Shown one piece after another: positions 1 to 6,953 of a DNA stretch of 13,795 nucleotides. The DNA is from Deltaproteobacteria bacterium (lineage in GTDB: Bacteria > Desulfobacterota > Binatia > UBA9968). A model generated the notes under the pieces. That model saw only the letters and a program-made list of their open reading frames with translations. It did no database searches and was not told the origin of the DNA. Position 1 is the stretch's first letter. Every line of letters starts with the position of its first letter. A program made the translations under genes and the position numbers. The stretch lies in assembly GCA_020027655.1 (NCBI GenBank), contig JAHKKJ010000031.1, forward strand, positions 1-13,795, read 5' to 3'.

Positions 1-57
1 ATTGCAGAAACTCATATGAGCAAGTCGCGCGAGCAAGAAAAACGGAAAGCTCCCACA

Positions 58-636
58 TTAATGAATCTGCACGCCGGCGGCCTTGGCCATGTGAGTCGCA
101 ATGGCGTCCATCAATGCCGGGGATAGACAATCGTAAGGCTCCAGGCCGAGTTCCTTTAACCTGCCCCTGACCGCATTCATGTTATTGGGGTTCGCACCTG
201 ACTCGATAATGGATGAAACAAAAGCCGCAAACTCAGGTGGCGCCCAGCCTTCCTCCTTCGATAACTCTGTGTGGATAAAATCAAACCCGTAGAACGGATG
301 AGCTTTATTCTCAATCCGGCCGTACATGTGAACGCCGCATTGTTTGCAACCATACCGCTGAATCACTGCTTTGGCATCTACAACTTCGAGTTTTTCTCCG
401 TTTCTTATTACGCTGAGGTTTTCACGCGGGACCACAGCAACCTGTGAGAATAATGCCCCTTTCGGTTTCCAGCACTTCGTACAACCGCATACGTGATTGT
501 GCGCGCATTGCCCCTTGATCGTCACCGCGACCCGGTTGTCCGTGCAGTGACATAGCAGCGTCCCGCCCGCAAAGTTCTCGGCCTTGGGTTTTAGCCCCCG
601 ATCGACCGCTGGGTGTATCGTGATTAGACTAGCCAT
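58..636 (-). CDS. gfa: S-(hydroxymethyl)glutathione synthase (glutathione-dependent formaldehyde-activating enzyme)
   Basis: Gfa accelerates condensation of formaldehyde with glutathione, the entry step of glutathione-dependent formaldehyde detoxification in the cytoplasm. The 192-residue product has full family length. It carries the expected zinc cysteines: C29/C31 (CHC), C50/C52/C55 (CGCTKC) and C97/C100 (CKQC). It also has the family hallmarks KCWKPKGALFSQVAVV, HMYGRIEN, HPFYGFDFIHTELS and EFAAFVSSIIESG. The ATG at 636 is preceded at good spacing by a near-perfect Shine-Dalgarno (AAAGGAGGA on the minus strand, 643-651), which fixes the start. The usual partner, class III alcohol dehydrogenase, is not visible; the zinc dehydrogenase at 4615 belongs to another subfamily. 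The product is well recognised, but actual synthase activity of Gfa proteins has been questioned, and glutathione binding or carriage is an alternative role. Confidence 0.95.
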   Translation of the reverse strand: MASLITIHPAVDRGLKPKAENFAGGTLLCHCTDNRVAVTIKGQCAHNHVCGCTKCWKPKGALFSQVAVVPRENLSVIRNGEKLEVVDAKAVIQRYGCKQCGVHMYGRIENKAHPFYGFDFIHTELSKEEGWAPPEFAAFVSSIIESGANPNNMNAVRGRLKELGLEPYDCLSPALMDAIATHMAKAAGVQIH

Positions 637-789
637 AACGATTCCTCCTTTGAAAATATTTTACACTCCGGTAAGACCTCGTACACCGTGAAACCCGGGG
701 CACCTCATGCTCGGCGTCCCTGGGATATATTTAGCAAAATACTCCGACAGAATGCACCCCAAATGTCGAAAGATCGCCCGGGTCTATCC
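637..789. other. Divergent intergenic region, gfa side
   Basis: Apart from the gfa Shine-Dalgarno at 643-651 and an A/T-rich stretch at 651-662 that could hold the gfa -10 element (TAAAAT on the minus strand, with no convincing -35), I see no gene, repeat or RNA here. The remaining part of the 391-base gap, to 1027, is covered by the separate promoter and leader entries. Confidence 0.4.
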
Positions 790-819
790 TTGACACAATC
801 AACGCGCATTCTCTAGAAT
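790..819 (+). promoter_or_regulatory. Predicted sigma70-type promoter of the tgt fusion gene
   Basis: TTGACA at 790-795 and TAGAAT at 814-819 are separated by 18 bases, close to the sigma70 consensus in both boxes. It points toward the Tgt-methyltransferase gene at 1028. Transcription from about 826 would leave an unusually long 5' leader of roughly 200 nt. No start site is proven. Confidence 0.6.
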
Positions 820-855
820 CAGGGCAATTTGGAAATCGGCGAGAGGAACCGGATT

Positions 856-951
856 ATGAACCACGAAATGATCTCTGGCGTTCTCACATCGAGGAAAAGG
901 TTCGCCGAAAAGTGGTTTGTGAGAACGCCGGACGGCTCTCCGGATTTTTGA
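856..951 (+). CDS. Possible 31-residue leader ORF upstream of tgt
   Basis: An ATG at 856 follows a GAGAGGA motif (841-847) at plausible spacing and opens a 31-codon frame ending in TGA at 949-951. It lies wholly in the predicted tgt leader. Its body contains the 12-bp inverted repeat, and its stop codon falls at the end of the terminator-like hairpin. The peptide is basic (SRKRFAEKWFVR) and I recognise no family. Either it is a leader peptide coupled to attenuation, or it is a chance ORF in a structured leader; a chance ORF is at least as likely. Confidence 0.25.
   Translation: MNHEMISGVLTSRKRFAEKWFVRTPDGSPDF
877..929 (+). repeat. Perfect 12-bp inverted repeat in the tgt leader
   Basis: GGCGTTCTCACA at 877-888 is exactly complementary to TGTGAGAACGCC at 918-929, with a 29-nt spacer. 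A transcript would fold into a stable 12-bp stem. It overlaps the following terminator-like hairpin only at 928-929. It could be a regulatory RNA element, an operator-like site, or a remnant of a small mobile repeat; I do not recognise it as a known riboswitch. Confidence 0.6.
928..949 (+). terminator. Weak terminator-like hairpin in the tgt leader
   Basis: CCGGA (928-932) pairs with TCCGG (939-943) around a 6-nt loop and is followed by A and then five T (945-949). The stem is short, so it would be weak alone. Its 5' edge competes by two bases with the preceding 12-bp stem, an arrangement compatible with attenuation but not proof of it. Confidence 0.3.
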
Positions 952-1027
952 GCTGATTAGCCTCCTTGACGATGCTGGAATATTTCTCCGACCAGCAGAT
1001 TTCCGCAGTTAGAAAAACTCCCGACCG

Positions 1028-3082
1028 TTGAAAAATCCCCTAAACTTCACCCAGGAGAGAGAGTCCAGCGGCTCAAAAGCCCGCGCCGCGACATTTCAGA
1101 CGCTCCATGGCGAGGTCAAAACTCCGATCTTCATGCCGGTCGGAACCCAGGCGACGGTGAAAGGACAAACGGTTGAGAGTTTGAAAGCGACCGGAGCGCG
1201 CGTGCTCCTGGTCAACACCTATCACCTGCTGCTTCGTCCGGGCCCTGAGGTGTTAAAGAAATTCGGCGGCATTCACCGTTTCATGAACTGGGATGGCCCG
1301 GTGCTTACGGACTCCGGCGGGTTTCAGATTTTTTCACTGCCCCATTCCAGAGAAATGAACGAAGCGGGCGCTCGTTTTCAAAGTTATGTGGATGGGAAGT
1401 CTTATCTCCTCTCGCCTGAATCAAGCATCGAGATGCAGAAAGCCATCGGCAGCGACATCATGATGGCTCTCGATCAGTGCATTCTTTCCACCGCCCCCTA
1501 CGCTCAAGCGGAGGCGGCCATGGAGCTAACGCATCGTTGGGCCGAGCGTTGCCTTCGGGCCAGAGGCGACTCACCCCAAGCGCTGTTTGGAATTGTTCAG
1601 GGAGCCTGCCATCACGATCTCAGAAAGAAAAGTGCGGAGTTTTTGAGAGCGCTGCCGTTTGATGGACTGGCCATTGGCGGTCTGGCCGTGGGCGAAACTC
1701 ATCGTGAGCGCTACGAGTTCACTGGACTCGTGACCGAACAACTACCGCAAAATCTTCCGCGTTATCTTATGGGCGTCGGCACGCCGATTGACATCCTCGA
1801 GGGCGTTCACCGCGGGGTCGATATGTTCGACTGTATTATCCCCTCACAACTGGCGCGACGAGGGGTGGCTTTTACTTCTCATGGAAAACTTCAGTTGCGC
1901 CGCTCCGTCTATAAATTTTCAGAAGAGTCCCTCGATGCCCAATGCGATTGCCAGGCCTGCAACCGATACTCCCGCGCCTACATGCACCATCTCATCAAAT
2001 CAGATGAGATCCTGGGATGGCACCTCTTAGGCATTCACAACATGGCGTTCTATCATCAGCTAATGAGGGAGATGCGAGAGAGCATTTTGCGTGATGACTT
2101 TCTCACTTACTATGAGAAGAAACGACTCGAGCTTGTGCGAAGCGACGAAGAGAACCCGGGTTGGCCTCCGAAAAAAGCCAAAACCCCTCGGCCCGCCCGC
2201 TTGGGCGATTATGAAATCCACACGTCTGCTCATAGCTTCTACAGCATTCGCCAGGTCAGCTCCGGCGAGGTGATGCACTCCGTGAATCTCCCAAGCGATG
2301 AAGCCAATAAGCTTTACGTGGAGCAGTCGTTTCTCGCCTCGCGCCTATTGAAGCGAGAGGCCCAGGCCGACGAGCTGGTGATCTGGGACGTAGGACTCGG
2401 TGCGGCCTCAAACGCCATGGCCGCCATTCGCTGTTTTGAAAGAACTTATGCAGAAAAAGGTGCAAACGGCCTTCGCCCTTTGCGCCTGGTGAGTTTCGAA
2501 TGGAATCTCGATCCGCTTACCCTCGCCGCTAAACATCCCGGCTCCTTCCCTCACCTGCGGCACAGCGCACCCTACCGGATTCTTGAAAACGGCAAGTGGC
2601 AACACGCTTCAAGCCTGCTTCAATGGGAGCTTTTCAAGGGAGATTTCCGGAATTTTATCGAATCAGCAAACATTCCCGATCTTATTTTTTACGATCCGTT
2701 CTCATCCAAAACAGACCCCGCGCTTTGGACGCGCGAGATCTTTGCGCGAATTTTCAAGCGTTGCCTGCCAAAATCAGCAGAGCTCTACACCTACTCCGCT
2801 TCGACTGCCGTGAGAGTTGCTCTTCTGACAGTAGGGTTTTTTGTCGCAGAAGGCGTTGGGACCGGGCCTAAGTCAGACACCACCATCGCTTTCACGAGAG
2901 CGACAGGAGCCCGAACCCATCCCCTGTCTCCACGACTCCTGGGCCAGGAGTGGCTCGCGCGCTGGAGACGAAGTGGTTCAAAATTTCCAAAGACTCTCTC
3001 AAAAGAGGAAAGACCTCATTTTGAAGAGCTCATTGAAACCCATCGCCAATTTTTGAGCGACTTCCTTCCTAAGAATAGTTGA
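1028..3082 (+). CDS. tgt: Fusion protein: tRNA-guanine(34) transglycosylase + MnmC2-like SAM methyltransferase
   Basis: Residues 1 to about 372 are a complete Tgt, which exchanges G34 for a queuosine precursor in GUN-anticodon tRNAs. Visible elements are TDSGGFQIFSL with catalytic D95, GSDIMMALDQC (D149, C151), IVQG, AIGGLAVGE, nucleophile D268 in MFDC, and zinc ligands C306, C308, C311 and H337. Offsets to E. coli Tgt are consistent throughout. After a basic, proline-rich linker (about 375-392), residues 393-684 match the MnmC2/DUF752 methyltransferase. That part has LYVEQSFLASRL, a SAM loop (DVGLGAASNA, 454-463), acidic E491 and the DLIFYDPFSS...PALWT segment, with D556 matching the MnmC catalytic aspartate. 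No FAD oxidase domain follows. The start is TTG: an in-frame TAG lies at 1010-1012, and the next ATG would remove conserved N-terminal sequence. No Shine-Dalgarno is evident. The E. coli wobble-recognition segment TRNAR reads SQLAR here (273-277). The Tgt call is firm; the methyltransferase substrate is inferred. Confidence 0.93.
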   Translation: MKNPLNFTQERESSGSKARAATFQTLHGEVKTPIFMPVGTQATVKGQTVESLKATGARVLLVNTYHLLLRPGPEVLKKFGGIHRFMNWDGPVLTDSGGFQIFSLPHSREMNEAGARFQSYVDGKSYLLSPESSIEMQKAIGSDIMMALDQCILSTAPYAQAEAAMELTHRWAERCLRARGDSPQALFGIVQGACHHDLRKKSAEFLRALPFDGLAIGGLAVGETHRERYEFTGLVTEQLPQNLPRYLMGVGTPIDILEGVHRGVDMFDCIIPSQLARRGVAFTSHGKLQLRRSVYKFSEESLDAQCDCQACNRYSRAYMHHLIKSDEILGWHLLGIHNMAFYHQLMREMRESILRDDFLTYYEKKRLELVRSDEENPGWPPKKAKTPRPARLGDYEIHTSAHSFYSIRQVSSGEVMHSVNLPSDEANKLYVEQSFLASRLLKREAQADELVIWDVGLGAASNAMAAIRCFERTYAEKGANGLRPLRLVSFEWNLDPLTLAAKHPGSFPHLRHSAPYRILENGKWQHASSLLQWELFKGDFRNFIESANIPDLIFYDPFSSKTDPALWTREIFARIFKRCLPKSAELYTYSASTAVRVALLTVGFFVAEGVGTGPKSDTTIAFTRATGARTHPLSPRLLGQEWLARWRRSGSKFPKTLSKEERPHFEELIETHRQFLSDFLPKNS

Positions 3083-3421
3083 TCCCCCAGAAGGGACCCA
3101 CAGGAGTGAGGTTTCTCCTGCATTGTGCTGCTGAGATGATCCATAGACTGACGGATAAAGGTATGCGAGTGAGGCCATACCGAGTCCAAGTGCGGCTAGT
3201 CCGAAGGCGAGTGACCTCTGGGCCATGGTCGAACCACTGCGAATGTACGCCACATCCGTGCGCAAGCCGTTCTTCTCGAACAGGCCTGCGTCGCGGGCGA
3301 CCCACAGCACCGCGTGGGGGCCTGAAATCGCGGCATAACCGAACATGACCCGAGTCAGTCCTTGCGGTCCGACCGTACCGTGACAAAACATTGCCGTGAG
3401 CGGAGCTATCAGAATTCGCAT
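3083..3421 (-). pseudogene. Truncated remnant of an NMT1/THI5-type substrate-binding protein gene
   Basis: Reading the minus strand from ATG 3421, behind a good AAGGAGGG site (about 3426-3433), the first 68 codons (3218-3421) resemble the N-terminus of an NMT1/SsuA-type periplasmic binding protein. The segment GYAAISGPHAVLWVARDAGLFEKNG is the family's first strand-helix region, and RSGSTMAQ follows. After about residue 68 the similarity ends. The frame drifts through low-information sequence past the end of the tgt fusion gene and stops at 2999, so no lobe 2 exists. The signal peptide is also eroded, with a proline and polar residues inside it. The same motif type (PLWVTKEAKLFEKYG) occurs in the intact gene at 3526. 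I read this as a decayed paralog, not an expressed gene. Confidence 0.6.
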
Positions 3422-3437
3422 GGCGCCCTCCTTGAAC

Positions 3438-3466
3438 TTGATTCACCGCTTGTTCGGCAGTATAGG
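3438..3466 (+). promoter_or_regulatory. Possible promoter of the catabolic cluster
   Basis: TTGATT (3438-3443) and TATAGG (3461-3466) lie 17 bases apart, about 60 bases before the start of the binding-protein gene. The boxes are only moderate matches to sigma70. The position, just outside the remnant gene and in front of the first plus-strand gene, supports the call. Confidence 0.35.
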
Positions 3467-3525
3467 GGTAAGCGGGGAACCGAGGTCAACATAGGTCTTA
3501 GTATTTTCGGGCGAAAGGATTACGA

Positions 3526-4506
3526 ATGAAAATTGCGCGTTATCTGTGGCTGTTGAGTTTACTGCTTGAGTTGATTTTGCTGAAACCCGCCACCGCGGCA
3601 AACATCAACGTCGTGTGGACCAGCGAAGTCGGTCAATTCGCTCCGCTGTGGGTCACCAAGGAAGCGAAGCTGTTCGAAAAATACGGCAACCAAGTCCAGC
3701 TGATTTTTATCCAAGGGGCAAGCTCCGCCGCCGCGGCGCTGTCATCGGGCGACGCCCAAGTCGGCATGTTCTCGCCGCAAGTGGTGGTGTCGACGCCGGG
3801 GTTGGATCTGGTCATGTTCGGCCGGCTCGGCAATACCATGGATAATCGCATTTACGCTAGGAAAGGAATAAAGAGCCTCAAGGAAGTCAAACGCATTGCC
3901 ATCAGCCGCTTCGGCAGTAACGCCGATTTCGCCGCCCGATATCTTTTGCAGCGCGAAGGACTCAGACCAGACACCGATGTGGCATTGCTTCAAGTCGGCA
4001 ACCAAGCCAATCGCATTGCCGCCGTCGAGACCGCCAACGCCGATGCCGCGATGCTCACCCCGCCGATGACGCTGCAAGCGCGCAAGCTGGGAATGACGTT
4101 GATCGCGGACGCGTCCAAGCTCGGCATCCCCTATTCCAGTCTCTTCTTCGTTTCACGCCGGCCTTACATGACAAAGAATCGCGCCGACTTGGTCAACTTC
4201 ACAAAAGCGATGATCGAAGGCGTGCACTACTATAAAGCTAACAAAGAGTTCAGCATGAAGGTGATCGGCAAATATATGAAAATCGAAGACCGGGAAGTGA
4301 TCGAAGAGAACTTCCGCGAGTATGATTTCCCTTTGAAGCCCTATCCAGCCAAGGAATACTTCGCCTTGCCGATTCAGGAAGTCGGCAAAAAGGATCCTAA
4401 AGTGTTGAAGGAAGATCCTGAGCGTTTCGCGGATCAGTCGCTCGTCAAGGAACTCGACGCCAGTGGTTTTATCGACAAGCTGACCCAGGAATACAAAGTG
4501 AAGTGA
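3526..4506 (+). CDS. NMT1/THI5-type ABC transporter substrate-binding protein
   Basis: This is a periplasmic ligand-binding protein of the SsuA/ThiY/NMT1 fold, 326 residues, the normal size. The N-terminus is a Sec signal peptide: a basic MKIAR, a leucine-rich core (residues 7-19), and probable cleavage after ATA at residue 24. The mature protein opens with the family pattern of a strand followed by FAPLWVTKEAKLFEKYG. It continues with SSGDAQVGMFSP, the lobe-crossing ISRFGSNADFAARYLLQ region (about 125-145) and ANADAAMLTPP. The ATG is preceded by AAAGGA at 3514-3519. It is the first gene of a plus-strand row with two dehydrogenases and an amidohydrolase, suggesting that it captures the substrate they process. 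No permease or ATPase is adjacent, so it either uses a transporter encoded elsewhere or is an orphan. The ligand cannot be told from sequence; sulfonates, pyrimidines and aromatic acids are all known for the fold. Confidence 0.88.
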   Translation: MKIARYLWLLSLLLELILLKPATAANINVVWTSEVGQFAPLWVTKEAKLFEKYGNQVQLIFIQGASSAAAALSSGDAQVGMFSPQVVVSTPGLDLVMFGRLGNTMDNRIYARKGIKSLKEVKRIAISRFGSNADFAARYLLQREGLRPDTDVALLQVGNQANRIAAVETANADAAMLTPPMTLQARKLGMTLIADASKLGIPYSSLFFVSRRPYMTKNRADLVNFTKAMIEGVHYYKANKEFSMKVIGKYMKIEDREVIEENFREYDFPLKPYPAKEYFALPIQEVGKKDPKVLKEDPERFADQSLVKELDASGFIDKLTQEYKVK

Positions 4507-4523
4507 TCTTCGGTAACAACCAG

Positions 4524-4556
4524 AGATCACTTCATCCTGAACGAAGTGAAGGATCT
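4524..4556 (+). repeat. Short dispersed palindromic repeat, copy 1
   Basis: The 25 bases at 4532-4556 are an exact inverted copy of 5743-5767. Locally, CACTTC-type arms at 4528-4533 and 4543-4548, plus outer AGATC (4524-4528) and GATCT (4552-4556), form a bulged hairpin 17 bases after the binding-protein stop codon. Sequences of this kind are common dispersed intergenic repeats in several environmental bacterial lineages. It may act as an mRNA 3' stabiliser or a weak terminator. Confidence 0.75.
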
Positions 4557-4614
4557 CTACGCAAGCGAAGATTCTCTCAGTCCGAAAGAACTAACTCAGC
4601 TCAATGGAGGTCCC

Positions 4615-5709
4615 ATGGCAACAGTCCGAGGAGCAACACTACTCGGTCCAGACAAATTGGAAGTCCGTGAGTATCCGGTTCCCGACATTCCCGCCGACGG
4701 CGGCCTGGTTAAGGTCGAGATGGGCGGCGTCTGCGGTACCGACGTCAAATACCTTCACGGCAAGCTGAAAGTTGATTATCCGATCATTCTCGGGCATGAA
4801 ATTCTCGGCCGCATCGAGAAGCTCGGAAAAAACGCCGCGGCGATTCACCACGTAAAGGAAGGCGATCGCATCATTCTCAAAGGCGCCATCGGCTGCGGCC
4901 GCTGCGCCGATTGCCGGCGCAACAATCAGCGCTTTTGCAAGCAGCGCACGAACTATGGCGGGCGAACAAAATGCGATCAGCCGCCGCACCTGTTCGGCGG
5001 CTTCGCCGATTATATTTACCTGGCTCCCGATGTTCTCGCGACCAAGATCAGCGACGCGCTTCCCGCCGAAGCGGCAGCCCTTATCGGTTCGGTGATGGCC
5101 AACGGCTTTCAGTGGGCGATTCGCAGAGGCGGCGTGAAGATGGGCGATTATGTTTTGATCCAAGGTCCGGGACAGCAAGGGCTTTCCTGCACATTCGCCG
5201 CGCGCCATGCCGGTGCGGCCAAGATCTTTATCTCGGGCATCGGACGCGACAAACCGCGATTGGAACTGGCCCAGAAGTTCGGCGCCCATCGCGCGATCAA
5301 TGTCGAAGAAGAAGACGTCGTGGAAGTCATTCGCAAGGAAACCCATGGCGAGATGTGCGATGTCGTCGTGGATGTCTCGGGCAATCCGAACGCCATCCTG
5401 AAATCAGTGGATTGCTTACACCGGCAGGCCACTATGGTGCTGGCAGGTTTGACCGGCGATACCACCGTAACGCCCATGCTCATGGATAAACTGGTCTGGG
5501 GTGAAATCAAACTTCAGGGTTGTTTCACCGCCGACAACGACGCTACGGAAGCCGCGCTCCGGCTCATCGAAGAGACCAAGTTTCCGGTGCAAGAAATGGT
5601 CAGCCATGTCTTTCCACTGAAGGATATTGAAAAGTGTATCCGTGCTGTCGGCGGCGAGGTCCCGGAAATGTTTCCAACTAAGGCATTGATCAATCCTTCA
5701 TTGGGTTAG
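4615..5709 (+). CDS. Zinc-dependent medium-chain alcohol/polyol dehydrogenase
   Basis: An MDR-family NAD(P)-dependent alcohol dehydrogenase of 364 residues. The GroES-like half has catalytic zinc ligands C40 (GGVCGTD) and H61-E62 (ILGHE). It also has a full structural zinc lobe C94, C97, C100 and C108 (CGRCADC...FC). The Rossmann half begins near 175, with GPGQQG (184-189) as the dinucleotide loop. The usual second-strand acidic residue that selects NAD is replaced by the stretch SGIGRDKPR, so cofactor preference is uncertain. An in-frame GTG at 4546 exists, but it sits inside the dispersed repeat; the ATG at 4615 has GGAGG at 4606-4610 and begins the homologous sequence. It lies between the binding protein and the amidohydrolase and is enclosed by inverted repeat copies. 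It resembles threonine/sorbitol-dehydrogenase-type enzymes, but the substrate is not identifiable. Confidence 0.9.
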   Translation: MATVRGATLLGPDKLEVREYPVPDIPADGGLVKVEMGGVCGTDVKYLHGKLKVDYPIILGHEILGRIEKLGKNAAAIHHVKEGDRIILKGAIGCGRCADCRRNNQRFCKQRTNYGGRTKCDQPPHLFGGFADYIYLAPDVLATKISDALPAEAAALIGSVMANGFQWAIRRGGVKMGDYVLIQGPGQQGLSCTFAARHAGAAKIFISGIGRDKPRLELAQKFGAHRAINVEEEDVVEVIRKETHGEMCDVVVDVSGNPNAILKSVDCLHRQATMVLAGLTGDTTVTPMLMDKLVWGEIKLQGCFTADNDATEAALRLIEETKFPVQEMVSHVFPLKDIEKCIRAVGGEVPEMFPTKALINPSLG

Positions 5710-5742
5710 CCGAGACAAAAAGAAGCTGAGTTGCTTCGAAAC

Positions 5743-5809
5743 AGATCCTTCACTTCGTTCAGGATGACAACTCCTTTCACAGTGTCATTCTGAGCAAAGC
5801 GAAGAATCT
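5743..5809 (+). repeat. Dispersed palindromic repeats, copies 2 and 3, arranged head to head
   Basis: Positions 5743-5767 are the exact reverse complement of 4532-4556. A diverged sister in the opposite orientation follows at 5783-5809 (TGTCATTCTGAGC...GAAGAATCT). Together they can fold into one larger imperfect hairpin in the 179-base gap between the dehydrogenase and the amidohydrolase. They probably belong to a multicopy family in the genome and may separate the two transcripts or mark past rearrangement. Confidence 0.75.
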
Positions 5810-5888
5810 TTCTCGCCGACTTTAAGTACTGACATCATGAGAGAGCTATTGCAATGATCGCAGGACTGATAAACCATGGAGAAGAGCC

Positions 5889-6929
5889 ATGAATATCGAT
5901 TATCCCATTATCGACGCCGACGGACACGTGATGGAAAAGGACGCCGAGTTGCGTGAGTTTCTCGAAGGACGATATCGGGAAGGGCCCCACTTTCAAACCT
6001 ACAGCTTTTTCCCCTCGCTGGATGGCTGGAACCGCGGGTTCGGCGTTCCGGGCAAAATCCACGAAACCCCGGCGTCCAAGTGGCTAGAGTTCCTTGACGA
6101 GCTTGGCGTGCACACCACGGTGCTCTATCCGACCGGCGGTCTCGCACTCGGGCTCATTCAGAATCCGGAATGGTCCTGCGTCATCTCCCGTGCTTACAAT
6201 TCCTGGATCGCCGAACGCTTCACTAAACAGAGTCCGCGCCTTAAGGGAGTGGCCCTGCTGCCGGTTCACGAACCCACCGAAGCAGCCAAGGAACTCGAGC
6301 GCGCGAAAGGGCTAGGACTGGTTGCCGGGCTTATGCCAGCGGTGACCGTCCTAAACAAGGGTTACGGCCACACGGATTTCGATCCTATTTACGAAGCAGC
6401 GGAAAAACTCGACCTGCCGCTTACTGTTCACGGCGCGCCCAGCCGGGGCATGGGTTTCGATTTCTTTAACAAGTTTCTCCAGGTCCATACGTTGGAGCAT
6501 CCCTTTGCGATACTGGTCCAATTCACCCACATGGTTTTCGAAGGCGTCTTCGTGCGCTTCCCAAGACTGAGAGTTGCATTCCTCGAAGCCGGCTCGGGTT
6601 GGCTGCCCTACATGATGGACCGCATGGATGAGGAGTTTGAAAAGCCCTACCGTTTCCAGGCGCCGCTGCTCAAGAAAAAGCCCAGCGAGTATATCCGCTC
6701 GGGCCAGGTGTGGGCCACCTGCGAGGTCGAAGAGCAGGCGCTGACCCAGGTGCTAAAACAATTTAATCCGCGCTGCCTCATGTGGCCCTCCGATTACCCT
6801 CATGAGCGACTGCCGGATATGTTCAAGCATGACCTACCGGAATTTTTGGCGCGAAGAGACATCGGCGATGAGACCAAAAAGATGATTTTGCACGACAATC
6901 CGATTGATTTTTACCGGCTTAAGATTTGA
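5889..6929 (+). CDS. Amidohydrolase family protein (Amidohydro_2, ACMSD-like metal hydrolase/decarboxylase)
   Basis: A TIM-barrel metal enzyme of 346 residues, the normal size for the ACMSD/Amidohydro_2 group, which decarboxylates or hydrolyses aromatic and related acids. Metal-site residues that can be seen are the first-strand motif IDADGH (D9, D11, H13; DxD/H in place of HxH), H181 (LTVHGAPS) and D302 (WPSDYPHE). The segment AFLEAGSGWLPYMMDRMDEEF (about 230-250) is typical of the family's environmental subgroup. The ATG has an upstream GGAGAAGAG at 5878-5886. The SDR gene begins 24 nt downstream, so the two are almost certainly co-transcribed. The context suggests a catabolic step on a ring or acid substrate made by, or fed to, the neighbouring dehydrogenases. 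Whether it is a hydrolase or a decarboxylase cannot be decided from sequence. Confidence 0.88.
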   Translation: MNIDYPIIDADGHVMEKDAELREFLEGRYREGPHFQTYSFFPSLDGWNRGFGVPGKIHETPASKWLEFLDELGVHTTVLYPTGGLALGLIQNPEWSCVISRAYNSWIAERFTKQSPRLKGVALLPVHEPTEAAKELERAKGLGLVAGLMPAVTVLNKGYGHTDFDPIYEAAEKLDLPLTVHGAPSRGMGFDFFNKFLQVHTLEHPFAILVQFTHMVFEGVFVRFPRLRVAFLEAGSGWLPYMMDRMDEEFEKPYRFQAPLLKKKPSEYIRSGQVWATCEVEEQALTQVLKQFNPRCLMWPSDYPHERLPDMFKHDLPEFLARRDIGDETKKMILHDNPIDFYRLKI

Positions 6930-6953
6930 TCAGCTCAACGGAAGGGAGACATT

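Noticed and set aside
960..1027. preQ1 riboswitch directly before tgt
   Set aside because: I checked for the small pseudoknot pattern with an A-rich tail; only a GCTGG/CCAGC hairpin (974-978, 992-996) is seen, with no matching aptamer core.
3101..3120. CAGGAG/CTCCTG hairpin as terminator of the tgt fusion gene
   Set aside because: The stem has six pairs, an 8-nt loop and no T-run after it, so it is not convincing.
4546..4614. Upstream GTG start extending the zinc dehydrogenase by 23 residues
   Set aside because: The GTG lies within a dispersed repeat, the added residues match nothing in the family, and ATG 4615 has GGAGG at good spacing.
4639..5346. Long minus-strand ORF antisense to the dehydrogenase
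   Set aside because: It is a shadow of the GC-biased coding frame on the plus strand, without homology or a ribosome-binding site.
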